A stretch of 64,000 nucleotides of DNA from Coffea arabica (lineage: Eukaryota > Streptophyta > Magnoliopsida > Gentianales > Rubiaceae), in the NCBI RefSeq assembly GCF_036785885.1, contig NC_092312.1:20602001-20666000 (forward strand), written 5' to 3'. The notes under the pieces are model-generated. The model was not told the DNA's origin. It saw nothing but the letters and a program-made list of their open reading frames with translations, and did no database searches. Position 1 is the stretch's first letter. Every line of letters begins with the position of its first letter. The translations under genes and the position numbers were made by a program. Of the stretch, positions 21,807 to 43,381 are shown piece after piece.

Positions 21807-22594
21807 TGTAAGGCCCAAAAACAACCAATGCAAAGATCATAAACGAAACAATAAGTAAATAAAAAGGAAAAGATTGCAAACCAATTAACTACCCAACTCC
21901 TCTTGAGCTTGTAGATTAATTGAAACAAGCTACTTCAAGTTGATGAATTACAATCACTCTTGTGTACAAAGGAAGGTTCACCTCCTCCTTGCCCCAAGCA
22001 GCACTCGGTCAAGCCAGGACGTTTTACTATCCCTCAGGACAACCCTCACAGAGCTACACTCATGAAAGATTCACTCACAAATGAAAAGCTTACAATGAAC
22101 CTCACACCACTAAAACTACAAATATTCTTTTTGGAGTATTTTCTCACTAAAATCTCTCTAGATCTTTTGTATCTTCAGTGTGCCAAAGTTGTTTGAAGTA
22201 TCTGACCAACCACTATTTATATAGGACCAAGAAAGAGCCTCATTAAAGCTTCCAACGGATAGAAAGTAGCTGAACAGTCAACTAGCCGTTGGTAGTGTCG
22301 GACGTCCGATAGCACTGTTTTATGCGTCCGACAGCAGGCAGTGAGTTTGAGAAATTTTCTTCAATTCTTTCGGACGTCCGATAGGCTGGTTTTCTGCGTC
22401 CGAAGATACTCAATGGTTGTCGGACGTCCGATGCAGTCTTTTTGAGCGTCCGACAGCTTCAGCATACTTTGTCTTCTTCCAATTGCACTTGTTCATGGAA
22501 TCAAATAATTTCATAACTGAAAATATATCTTGAAGAAATATTAGTATCATCCATTTGTTTTGTAAACATCAAAAGATAGGGATCAAGATCAACA
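21807..22594 (-). repeat. LTR 4 of the array (5' LTR in element orientation)
   Basis: 788 bp, flanked on its outer side by TGTGA (22595-22599). It differs from the other LTRs at 22114 (A where they have G). Palindromes lie at 22298-22309, 22370-22381 and 22420-22431, and the TATA box at 22215-22223. Confidence 0.95.
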
Positions 22595-22919
22595 TGTGAG
22601 AAGAACAAGAAGAAAGCGGGAACAAGTTTATGTTGCAGAGAAGTGAACTCACAGGCGAGGGGAAAAAATGGTTAGCAGAAAAGGAAAAATGGAATAAACC
22701 CGACTTTAGCTCTTGGTTTGCCGGTTGAACTCCGGTTTTGACCGGATTTTGGCCAATCACGTTTTAAAGACAGCTCGGACAGGATGCCAAACCCTTCTCG
22801 ATTTTATCGATTCAACCGATCAGTCCGGTCCAAATTTGAAAGCAAGGATTTTTGGCAAATGGATATTGGCGATTGAAGAAAAGTTTTCTGTCACTCCGCT
22901 CTATTCTTATTGTACAAAT

Positions 22920-23300
22920 TAGGGGTGCAATCAAGTGCTCGCAAGCTACAAAAGCTTGGCTCGAGCTTGAGCTACTCATTACATTCAACGAGTCGAGGTC
23001 GAACTCTAAAAATAAATATTCGAGCACTCGACGAGCTTAATTGAGTTTTCATATTATATTTATATTATATATTTTGAAAAAATATTATAGGTTTAGTTCA
23101 AAACTCGAACTCGAGCTCGAGTAGATCAGGTTTGATATTTCAAACGAGTCGAGCTTGAGTTTAATTTTATTTTATCGAGTCGAGCTCGAGTCCAAATTTA
23201 TATACTCGTTCGAGCTCGAACTCGAGTAACACTGATTGTGATTGAATTTGAGCTCGAGTATGGTACTACTCGAGCTCGACTTAGCTCGATAGCACACCTA
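22920..23300. mobile_element. hAT-type MITE with an 8-bp target duplication, CGAGCTCGA-rich
   Basis: The left end is TAGGGGTGCAATCAAG and the right end, inverted, is TAGGTGTGCTATCGAGC. A perfect 8-bp duplication GTACAAAT flanks it (22912-22919 and 23301-23308), as expected for hAT elements. The interior is dense in GAGCTCGAG and TCGAGCTTGAG motifs, which makes it self-complementary at many scales. No coding capacity. Confidence 0.85.
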
Positions 23301-23604
23301 GTACAAATATCCTGTAAGACGAATTCGATTGTGTTTGAATAATAGATTATTTGGGCTAATTATTTGAAAAAATTTTAATTTTTTTAATGTGACATAGTAA
23401 ATAAATAAAATTTGACAAATAATTTACTATCCAGGAAATTCTTCCTTTATGTATTATAGCTTTCTCTAATTTGTCTCCTCAATTTAATTAGTTTTCTCTA
23501 CTATTTAATTAGTCTTAAATTATTGTTAACTAATAATAGAGAAAATTCGTAATAGAAATGATTTTAAAAATGTTGTGTGAATATGAATTATTTAGTAATA
23601 TTTT

Positions 23605-24047
23605 GGGTAAAATATCAAAAAACTCCCAGTGATTTTGTAAATGTTCAATTTAACTCCCTCTAGTTTAGAAACCTACACTATAACTCCCCATGGTGTTGAC
23701 TAAATTGAAAATTGGACAAAAAGCATCCAATCTAATGGTTGTGTGTGAAATGTCAATATTGCCCATACTATATGTAAGATGCTTTCCATTCAATTTTTAA
23801 TTTAGTAAAAATCACAGAGAGCTATAGTGTAATTTTTTAAACTAGAGAGAGTTAAATTGAACATTTGACAAGGGTTCATTTATATAAGGGCAATATTGAT
23901 ATTTCATGTATAACAGTTAGATTGGATGCTTTCCGTCCAATTTTCAAATTAGTTGAAACCACAGGGAGTTATAGTGTAGATTTTTAAACTAGAGGGAGGT
24001 AAATTAAACATTTAGTCAACCACAAGGAGTTTTTTGGTATTTTACCC
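23605..24047. mobile_element. Mutator-type MITE, 443 bp, with a 9-bp target duplication
   Basis: The left end GGGTAAAATATCAAAAAACTCC is inverted at the right (GGAGTTTTTTGGTATTTTACCC). A perfect 9-bp duplication TAATATTTT lies at 23596-23604 and 24048-24056. The inverted similarity extends well inward (ACTATAACTCCC with GGGAGTTATAGTG; TGGACAAAAAGCATCCAATCTAA with TTAGATTGGATGCTTTCCGTCCA), and there is partial internal repetition. Non-coding. Confidence 0.85.
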
Positions 24048-24293
24048 TAATATTTTAGTAAAATACTAGACTTTATTATTTGGAGTTGTCTATTACTTTT
24101 GGCCTTATTTATTATTTTTTAAGTTGATTTTTACAACTTGTGGAAGTCTAGGAACTTGTACATTTTCTTCACGGTTCTTTAACCACAACATTTCCCATCC
24201 TTCCAATGCATAAATTTCTCCTTCAAAATTTGGAAACGGGAATGTAATCATAATTTAGTTATTCTTTGAAAACGGACCCGTATTTTATAGGAC

Positions 24294-33739
<9,446 letters not shown>

Positions 33740-36104
33740 TGGTTAACATATTAACCTACATTTATAGGTGATGCTCTTGCTTGAATGCCAGGACCACGTA
33801 GAATAAGCTACAAGATGTAATATACCCATTTCAGCAAAGTAATAGTTGAAGATAAGCTACAGACAAAAGGAATATGTGGTTTCTAGAACAAAGGGCAAAA
33901 AATTATGCTGCAATGAATATATAGAACGAGCAGAAAAAGTTGGAAAAGGCTGATTTTACTGCATGTTGATAAGTTAACAAGAGTTAGTCATGCTTCTTTT
34001 CTTGAAATTGCAAAACAGACGTGTTCTTTCCATATGGTACAAGTCCCAAAAGTTGGAACATTAAGAGGCTAATTGCAAACAACCATTGCTTCTGGTCCAC
34101 AGAAGTTTAAATGAATAATGCAGACTAAATACAAATCAACTAAATTACCATCATTGCCACAAGAAATTAGACACTCTTGGCTCGAAAAGCTAACAATTCG
34201 AGCAAAAACGTGCATTGACTTATCTAAAAGTGAACAATATAATATAACACCGTGTCATTATAATACTAAAAGTGAACACTGAAATTAGAACAATATAAAA
34301 CTAATGACAATTATAATAATTTCAATTAATTATAATTCCAAATTTTCTAAAAAGTCAAACTGTTAAGAATATTAGGGATAAACAAATTTCTCTAATTTTT
34401 TTGATAAACCCCACAAATGCTTATTCTATGGTCAGATTATAAACCTAAGAACAGTAATTATCTCGTAACCGACCGCATAATCCAAATGTTCGTGTTTTGT
34501 TAACCAATTCTAAACCTCAAATAACCCTTCACAATGACATTTTCAGATTTTTTTTATGTAAACCGTGAGTAATTTTTCAATTTTAGACATGAAACGGGAG
34601 GAGATAAAAAGTAGACGTCAAGCATAAAAATGTACCGTTGACAACTCAGGTTGGTCTCCGGTTGGAAGTTTTGTTAAATAGGAAGCTCGCCGGTGCGTCT
34701 ATTATCTTCGTCTGCTCCGTTGAATTCGTGCGGTGGGTATCGGAGAGGTGTAGAAATGCAGACCGACTGTGTGACTGTGTGAAATGTTTGGGAAGCTTTA
34801 AATTATTGAGCGTTGGCGCCTGGCGGGATAATTTCAAGGTAATTTTAGGGCTGAATATGTGGGCCGCGACCCGGCCCATTACTCGCTTCCAGGTGCTCTT
34901 TCTCTACTCCATGTATTTCCTTCTTTAATCCATTTTCATATTCTGAACGTAATGTATACATATTTTGAGTTAAACATTTTTTTTCTGATTTTGAGTTAAA
35001 CTTTGAATTGTTAAAGCTTTAAATTTATAAATTCTTAAACTTTAATGGATAAATTCTTAACTTACTTTCAAGTTTTAATTTTTTTTATTTAATTTTGGTT
35101 GCTGGTTATTCTGACAAGAAAACGATAGCTCAGAAAACCAATTTCATTTTTTAAATAAATATTGGAATGGAGGAAAAGTGCAAAAAAGTGAATGCATTAT
35201 GCTCCTACTAACTCTTTTTATCTTTTTCCATAATTAATCAAGCTTCCTCATCAAATCCTTAGTTACGCAAATAAAATATACTTGATATTGTTAATATACT
35301 TTTCTTGTAGTACTAAAATCACAAAAGCTAAAGTAAAACACAATCAATGTTTTAAAAATACACCTTCTTGACCTTTTGTTGGCTAAAATTTTTTAGTGGC
35401 AAAAAATCACTTTAAACCTTGTGTAGATTTTTGTTATTCATGTTGTTAAATAAAAGCACTTATAGTGCATCATTGCATTATTTGACATATATGGCTATTC
35501 GAATAGCCACTCTTTTACTGAAAGAGAAAAAAAAAACACACTCGTGTATATATTATTATTGTATTATAAATATGTTTTTTAATTATTTTTTTATTTTAAA
35601 AATATTACAGTATTATTTACATTTTTCCAAATAATCTCAATCTGAATGTACCTTCAGTAGGATTTAAAATTATGTACTACCATTATTAAAATACATGTAC
35701 AACTACTTTTCTTTGAGATCAAAAGTTAGGCATGAATGAAGATTGAGTAGTGCTAACTTTGGTTAAAAAGCTATAATATAAATTCTGAATTTAAGAAAAT
35801 AAAAGGGAAAAAAGAATATCGAAAATAGTCTTTAGAAAAAAAAAAAAAAAAAGAGGGCACGAAAAGAAATGCTAATATCAGTCCAAAATTTATTATTCAT
35901 ACTCCTGCCTAAAGAGAATTGTATAAAGAGGGAAAAAATGCCACAGAAAAGATAACGAGGTAAAAAAAAAAAGAAAAAGGAAATATATATGTCACATATA
36001 TATGTCAGTCATCGATCATCACGCCGTAAATACAAGAAGAAAAGTCATCCCACCAAATGCAATGCAAGCGCTAAAAATAGGAAGATAACTTTTGGCTCAG
36101 TCGC
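33740..36104. promoter_or_regulatory. Shared head-to-head upstream region of RECQ4A (-) and TH1 (+)
   Basis: This 2.4-kb interval separates the two start codons. At 34813-34828 the sequence TTGGCGCC TGGCGGGA looks like two adjacent E2F-type sites, in a locally GC-rich patch (34640-34880) that may mark the RecQ transcription start; the 5' leader of RecQ probably covers part of 33740-34650. From 34920 to 35990 the DNA is AT-rich with A-runs and no recognisable gene. Open frames at 34638-34928 and 35419-35634 are considered chance. Confidence 0.5.
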
Positions 36105-39100
36105 ATGGGATTCCATTGCACTCGCGTCGTCTCAACTCCTAAGGCCCCGGTAATTTTTCAATAGAACCAGTACCAATTTTGGCTAATTTACTAATTGCCC
36201 ACTCAACTTAAATTTCTCTTTTATTTTCTCAACTTTCAGAGCCTTTCCCTGTTAAAACCGGATTTAATTTCTACAAAAGTTCATCAACTTAACAAAGTGA
36301 GGGGTTTCGAAGTTAAGGCAGCAATGCCACCAGAGGATCAGGTAAGAATTCCGCATGTTCTCACCGTTGCCGGTTCCGATTCCGGCGCCGGCGCTGGAAT
36401 TCAAGCGGACCTCAAGGCATGTGCTGCTAGAGGAGTCTACTGTTCCACTGTTATCACGGCTGTCACTGCGCAGAATACCGTTGGAGTTCAGGTCAGTTCT
36501 TATAACCTGTATTATTGCTTTTATCTGAGCCGAGTTAGTATATTAATTGGTTTCTGCCACCGGCTTAATCGCTGTTTAGTTGTTGCATTTATGAGTAATA
36601 GTTAATTGTTGGCTTGTGTGATCTTAGGGTGTGAATGTTCTGCCGGAGGATTTTGTCCTGGAGCAGCTGCACTCCGTGCTATCGGACATGCGTCCTGATG
36701 TTGTAAGTGAATGCTTAATCATGTATACGCCAGTTTAATTGCCGTTAGTTTAGCCTCTTTATTTTTTTTTCCGTAAACATGTTTTTGAACAAGTTCTTGG
36801 CTTTTGTTTAAAACTTTGTATTATTTCTTCTATTTGAAGTGGAATGCATTTTGATTCATTTGAGTTGACATGTAAGAGTGCTGACCTAATTTTAGGTGAA
36901 AACAGGAATGCTTCCTTCAACTGGTATAGTCAAAGTCCTCTGTAGATATCTTCAGGAATTTCCAGTTCGAGGTAATGCAGAATTAGATGATTTAATTATT
37001 TCTATGAATTTCAATCCAATAAAAGGTACTGCTCAGATAACTATATGCTTATCTTCTAATATACATTCAAGTACTATTAATTGGACTTTAATGGACTGTC
37101 ATCATTATTCTGAAGGCAGCTTTAGTGGTTGATCCTGTTATGGTATCTACAAGTGGTGACACACTGGCTGGTCCCTCTATTCTTTCTAGCTTTAGGTATG
37201 TTAAGCATTAAATCTCCATCGATACAGAAGTTAGTTTATTTTCTTCTCCCCTTCTTCCTTTTGTATGCCCCAAATAAGTGGTGCCTGGTTGTGCTCAGTG
37301 GCCTCATTTCTAAAAAGGTACCTAGGCTCTTCATGCTTTTTAACTTTCTCTGTCTGAGTAGCTATGCCGGGCTCTATAACCAGTAGAGATACTTCTATTT
37401 ACCTCTCTACCATGGGTTACCTCTGAACCCCCTTTATGACTTTTTGGTTAAGAAAACATCTGCCAACCTGTTCGAGATCATATGTTTAATAAGTAGAAGT
37501 TAGCTGGAATTGGTTGGTCATCGTATAGAGTGGTCATTTCATGCTTGGACTCCCCCAAGTTATTCCCTCTCAGTTGTTGTAGTGTCATTATACAGCCTGT
37601 GCTTATTACAGTGACCTGGAATGATGCCTTACCTTCATTCGGTATGAACTTGCCGAAGATATGTGTCATTGCATCCCCGCATGCATCCTATCTACAGATG
37701 TTATCTGGTAAACATTGTCGAGTTTGCTTGTTGTATCTTACCTATTAATTAGTGCAATACTAATTCAGGAACGTTCTGCAATTTTCTGTTTTACCTCATT
37801 CAAATGTATGGCCATTGAGAATGCAGTATTACCTCTCATATCTCATTCCATTTGGACTTCCAACATTTCCTTTTTTTCCTTACTACTTCAATACTGAAGC
37901 AGCAATTATATGAAAATGCAAAGCAAGGAATGTCCTCTAGTTTGGCTTAGATAGTGTAGGCATTTGCTTTAGAGGACAGAAGACTTCATTGAAGATCTTA
38001 TGAGAACACACATCCACTGTTTTCATTTCTTTCTCTGAGGTTGGTTGTGGGTCTTGGCTTACTTGCCAATTGCTATGATTTATCTCAAAATCTTCTAGAG
38101 TAATAGTCCTTTTTCGTGCTTCTGTAGGTAATCCTGTCTAACTGATTGTTTCTTGTTTCCCAATAATAGGGAGGAACTGCTTCCCATGGCTGAGATAGTT
38201 ACCCCAAATCTAAAAGAGGCGTCTGCTTTGTTGGGTGGTATGCCGTTGGAATCACTTGCAGACATGCATTCTGCTGCAAAATATATACATCATTTTGGCC
38301 CAAAGTGAGTTGCTTCAAATGCATCAAACCATAACTTTTGCTGCATGGCTAATTAATTTGAAATTTGAAGTCTTCATATACCTTATTATGGGACTTGATA
38401 GGTTGGGCAAAAGAGCAAATCTCTGATTATCTTCAATTATTTTAAAGATGTAGAAAAGTTGAGGGTACTTGTTAGCTGGAAAAGCTTTTTGGAGCATTAA
38501 ATAATGTTAGTTGAGGTTTCATGTCGACTCATAGCTAATTGAACTTAGCATTGCCTACATCAAGGCGCTCCATAACATGGTCAATGCATTAAATTTGTCG
38601 GGTCCAAATCCAATTTGGTAGTTTGTGACCACATTTGACTCGGCTTTGTGCATCATCTGCTTTTGTTTAGGGGCAGGCAGTTCTGAAACTATTATTTGCT
38701 GAGAAGTAGGGAAGCAACTGGAAGTCAAAATAGCTTGCTCGCATATTTGATCGGGCTGTAGAATTCACAGCTTTTGCATTAGAAAAGGCAATATCGTGGT
38801 TTTTTTTTTTTGGCTTAGCTTTACCGTGTTAAATGGGAATTTACTTCTCACTGAAACTTGCAGGATTAAGTTCAGTGAACACTTAAGCATTAGGTCAAAC
38901 CTCCATTCCCCCGTTCCTTGTGGAGTTTTTCATACTTTCTTGGTATATTCTTCTAATTATTGATGAACACATGCTGACTGAAGTTATTTATTTCAGAAAT
39001 GTACTAGTAAAAGGAGGTGACCTCCCTGCTTCATTAGATGCTGTTGATGTTTTATATGATGGTAATGTTTCACAGCCTTCTTGTAGTGAATTTCATGAGT

Positions 39101-41735
39101 TTGCTCAGACATGAACTTGTATTAATATTTGTTCAGTTTGACCTTGTAGGCGAGAATTATTTTGAGTTCCGCACTTCACGCATAAAAACTCCAAATACTC
39201 ATGGAACTGGTTGTAGTTTGGCTTCATCTATTGCAGCTGAGCTAGCAAAAGGCTCTTCAGTGATTTCTGCTGTAAAGGTAGTTGACTCAATATCTGCTTT
39301 TTTCTATGATAGTGCACCTCTGGTAACATAGTGATATAAGCAATTTTAAGTCCCATTTTGGTTTTTTATATGAAAATTCAAGAAGCTGACTAAGCATTAG
39401 TGCATATGCATAAATCAAAAGGAGGAAGAAGATATTTTAAAGGAAAGTTTTCTCATTCTTAATGCATCTTGCTACTCTCAATGTCTAACTGGGCATGAGC
39501 TGTTTTTTAAGTTGCTGATCCATAATATGGTTGTTTGACCTGTGCAAAAATAGACGCTACACTTTTTAAGCCCTACTATAGCATGCTTTTTCAGAAATCT
39601 ATGTAGATAAATCATCAGTCGGTGCACTTTGGCATTGATATTCACTGAATCCTTAATGATTGGTAGTGTACTTAAGAGAGGGTATGATAAGAACACTGGT
39701 ATTCACTTAAAAAGTAGCGGTGAAGGTTGACAGCCTATGACGACAGGGAATTAGAAAGATGATAAGCAATTTCAACTTAATTTGGGTAGTTTATGATCTG
39801 TAGGACATTGCAATATCTAAGAGGTGAATGCGAGCAGTAATGACACAATGCAATGAGGGCAAAATTTTTTTAGGGGTTTGAAGATTCACCATGTACCTTA
39901 GTACTGTAATGCTGACTATTAAGCTTCTCCATGTTCTCTCTTCTCAAAGTATAATTCAGCAACTTACACAAAGGGAGTGTTCCGAGCTGCGTGTCTGGAG
40001 AGAGGTGAATGCATGTGTGGTTAATTTGGTTAGCGGAGTCCTCTTTGATCTCCTTGGGATCCTTTTCTTCATACACACCCTGGAGTTCTTGTCCTCTGAT
40101 GTTGCATGGTAGTATGTGCATTTTTACTCGACAAATTAATTATGACTAGTCTATGCTGTTCCCCCCGTTTCAGCCCAAAAGGAAAGAACAATTCATTACA
40201 GAGTTGTTTATGGGGTTTCTTTTGGCTTCATTACTTGTTTTATATTGTTTATTTGATCCTAAGTTTTTCTCTATCTGGTTCTTTCAGGTAGCAAAACGCT
40301 TCATTGAATCTGCTTTGGGTTATAGTAAGAATATTCTCATTGGAAATGGACCTCATGGTCCTTTTGACCCTTTCTTGAAGCTGAAAAAGTATGCCCATGG
40401 GTCATCTAGGCAGTCCCTGTTTGATCCCAGCAATCTCTTCCTATATGCTGTTACAGACTCAAGGATGAACCAGAAATGGGATCGTTCAATCACTGATGCT
40501 GTGAAAGCTGCCATTCAAGGTGGTGCCACCATTGTTCAGCTGAGGTTTGTGCTAATTTGATTTATTATTTTTGTTCCCCCACCCCCCTCTTTGGGTTTTT
40601 TAAGTATGGTATGGTTACTACTTTAGTTGGGTTTTTGTTGTGCATGGCTATCCATATCAAATTTTAAAGTTTTATATTAGCCACGTAAACATCTACTTGA
40701 TTGTTCCTTTGTGTTTTTTGCCCTTTTACTTTTAACGGTTGTGTGGTTTTTTCCATTTGCTTAAGTGGGAGCAAGGGTATAAATAAGGATACAGCATGAA
40801 TGAGGCAGATCACCATGATTTTGCCTTTCAGACAGCCTTTGAATAAAAATTCATGCCATTAGCAAATGTTTAACCCATTAAACGCTATGCTTCAGATTAC
40901 TTATACAGTAAATATGGGTTTGCTATGGTTTTCACTTTTCACATGAAGCTTCAAACTTTTGTAATCTGCTCTGATCTAAACCTAAAGAATCAACAAATAG
41001 TGCTGCCATTCGTTTTAACATGCACAGATTATTTTGACAGTATCACTCAGGTGTTTCAGTTTGCGGTTCCCTTGATAAGAAACCAAATTCTCGAAGAAGC
41101 AAATCTCATTTTTAGGATGTGCAGTGCATATATTATGCTTAAATAATTTCATCGGGCGGCAAAATCAGTCATTGCTAATCTTACTTTTCTATAACCCTTG
41201 AAGGGAAAAGGAGGCTGACACTCGAGACTTTCTGGAATCAGCCAAAGCATGTTTGGAAATTTGTCGCCAACATGGTGTGCCTTTGCTGATAAATGATAGA
41301 GTTGACATTGCCCTTGCTTGTGATGCTGATGGGGTGCATGTTGGCCAGTCTGACATGCCTGCTCATGTTGCACGCGTTCTTCTTGGGCCTGACAAAATCA
41401 TTGGTGTCTCGTGCAAAACACCAGAGCAAGCTCAAGAAGCATGGGTTGATGGTGCTGATTACATTGGCTGTGGTGGTGTATACCCAACAAACACAAAAGA
41501 AAACAACCCGACTCTTGGTTTGGATGGGCTAAAAACCGTATGTTTGGCTTCCAAGTTACCTGTGGTTGCCATTGGTGGAATTGGAATTTCAAACGCTCAC
41601 TCAGTGATGAAGTTACAGGCCCCAAATCTGAAAGGTGTAGCAGTGGTATCTGCGCTCTTTGATCGGGAATCTGTCTTGATTGAGACACAGAAGCTGCATA
41701 AAGTGCTAGTGGAGTCGAACACTGAAATAAGGTGA
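36105..41735 (+). CDS. TH1: Bifunctional thiamine biosynthesis enzyme: HMP-P kinase / TMP synthase
   Basis: Ten coding exons, 546 residues: 36105-36149, 36240-36491, 36628-36702, 36896-36971, 37120-37195, 38170-38304, 38997-39061, 39150-39277, 40288-40544 and 41204-41735. The ThiD-like part (about 52-300) phosphorylates HMP-P; it has [29 protein letters not shown] and the ribokinase-type [11 protein letters not shown]. The ThiE-like part (about 345-540) joins HMP-PP and thiazole phosphate into TMP; it has [47 protein letters not shown] and PVVAIGGIG. Plants fuse the two in one chloroplast protein. The first exon and its 90-bp intron are my inference: ATG 36105 leads to a CCG|gtaatt donor and the acceptor before 36240 is in phase, adding a 43-residue basic, Ser-containing transit-like leader. 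Without it the first ATG is 36324. No stop-free ATG lies between. Confidence 0.9.
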
Positions 41736-42184
41736 GATAGAACAGTGAGAGTTTCTATTGTAGAGTCTAGACAAGTTAGCTAGCGAATTAGACTTGTCTC
41801 AAGGGCAATAACTGTAGTCTCCGTCATAAGACTCGTAACTTCATGTCCAGTGTCAACCAGGATAAAGGTAAGTTGCTTGATCAAAATTTTAGGTGAAATC
41901 AACCATCTTTTATACTGGACTCAGTATATCCCACGTAAGTTCTTACTTTTGGTGATCCCTTGCAGCTAATGTTCTCTCCGTAGCGTGCACCTCTAGTAAG
42001 CAAAATTGTCGCCACAAAAGTGGATTTCCATTCCTTGTCTTCCACTTTGATGATAAGAGCATTGATTTTCTTTTTTGGACACCTAATCTTTTCTTTTCTT
42101 TTTTTTTTATCATTACGTCTTTGGTGTTGTTGATGGGAGGTGTACATCCATCAATCTACCTCTGCCCTTTTTTTTTTCAAATGT

Positions 42185-42217
42185 AAAAAAAAAAAGGGGG
42201 GGGGGGGGGGCGGGGGG
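42185..42217 (+). repeat. Poly(A)-poly(G) homopolymer junction
   Basis: Eleven A are followed by fifteen G, one C and six G. It is the longest G-run in the window and could form a G-quadruplex. Homopolymer length is prone to sequencing error. Confidence 0.8.
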
Positions 42218-43381
42218 TTTCAAATTCCCCGTCGCCTTCTTAGTTTGTCGATCTCTTTTAATCTGTCTCTGTATCTCTGATTTGAGTTTGCACTTGGGAT
42301 ATGTGGTGCTGGCTGAGTTTTGTATATCCTACATTCCATCAATGCTAGGTGGGACTTGAGAGCCTACAATTAGAGTACTGGGTGGTGATCCAAGCTGCGT
42401 GAACAGTAGTATATTAACGTTGCATTGCAAGAAGAGGGACGAGCGACTAGAGTGAATTAAACTCTAATCTGTGATTTTGATTTTCGGGCTATGCCGTGAC
42501 ACGCTAACTCGAGTAAAGGTCCAAATATATTCCCGTCATTCTTATTGCGGTTATTTTGATTAGTTTAGATGGACTACGGGTTGATCCAGAATTAAGGAAT
42601 TAAAAGCTCTAGGTTATCAACTACTATTACTAGAATAGTCAGTTGGCCAGGAAGAGCTCTTTAAAACACTACTATAATAGGATCTCTTGAAAATGTTTCG
42701 TTAAAAGTGATTCACCGAATTTTCATTTTTAACTTATCATCGGCAATAATAATATCTCTGCCTTGACAAATGACTACACTTGATTGTTAAATGATGACAA
42801 AAGTATAAACGTGTGCGTGTGAAGGGACTGGAAGAGTCCAGCAGAGCTTAGTTGTGGAGTCGGATTCCACTTCAGATGTTCCGTTGTGGAACGCTTTTCT
42901 GGCATAGCAATCATGGCTTCGTATACTTTTTCATATATATGACAAAAAGGTTATGATCCAATCTCGTTCATCCTCCTCATCATGTTTCTGTGGATATGAG
43001 TAATTTTTCTTTCCCGAAAAAAGGAGCTGAGAGGAGTTTCATTCGAGAGATGAGTGAAACCAATCTTCCAAGTCCTTGCTGAACTAATCAGTTTTTTCTT
43101 GCGTAAAGTTTAGAGCTGACTGCCAGCGTGGTTGGTAAAAGTTAAAAAAAAAAAAAATAGTGTGTACATTGTTATTAGCCCAAAAAAGGGCAAAAACAAA
43201 AAATTGTTCATTAGGAAGACCGGTAAATTGGTTAGAAGTCAAGAGTAGGTAATGGATCTCGTTTCGTACCGTAAACAAAAATTTGTTGTGTTTTTTAACC
43301 AAGCTTCACTAGGTGATGCTCGTCACAATCTGCCTGAGCAACACACCCATCTCTCGTTTACACGGTGAGTGTGTGCAAAAA

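Larger units (their letters stand above)
12858..22594 (-). mobile_element. Tandem array of a gag-only LTR retrotransposon (4 LTRs, 3 internal regions)
   Basis: Four LTRs of 788 bp (12858-13645, 15841-16628, 18824-19611, 21807-22594) alternate with three 2195-bp internal regions, an exact 2983-bp period. LTRs begin TG and end CA. The 5-bp repeat TGTGA flanks the whole array (12853-12857 and 22595-22599). No such repeat breaks up the array, so it behaves as one insertion that grew by LTR-LTR unequal exchange, or was inserted as a multimer. Orientation is minus: the primer-binding site lies on the high-coordinate side of each internal region and the polypurine tract on the low side. Each internal region encodes only a Gag-like protein, as in the non-autonomous plant class called TR-GAG. 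Enzymes would have to come from an autonomous partner, probably Ty1/copia-like. Confidence 0.95.

Noticed and set aside
13011-22196. Plus-strand open frames of 78, 84, 96 and 61 codons repeated at 2983-bp intervals
   Set aside because: They are antisense shadows of the LTR and gag sequence; repetition comes from the array, and they have no family resemblance.
12858-22594. A fuller retrotransposon with protease, integrase or reverse transcriptase
   Set aside because: No long frame beyond Gag exists on either strand of the internal regions, and the internal length (2195 bp) leaves no room.
36195-36239. TH1 starting at 36195
   Set aside because: The codon there is TTG, not ATG, and the segment is better explained as the 3' part of an intron ending in a TTTCAG acceptor.
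41736-42200. TPP riboswitch in the TH1 3' region
   Set aside because: I looked for the conserved CUGAGA and paired helices and found none convincing; in plants this riboswitch is known from THIC, not TH1.
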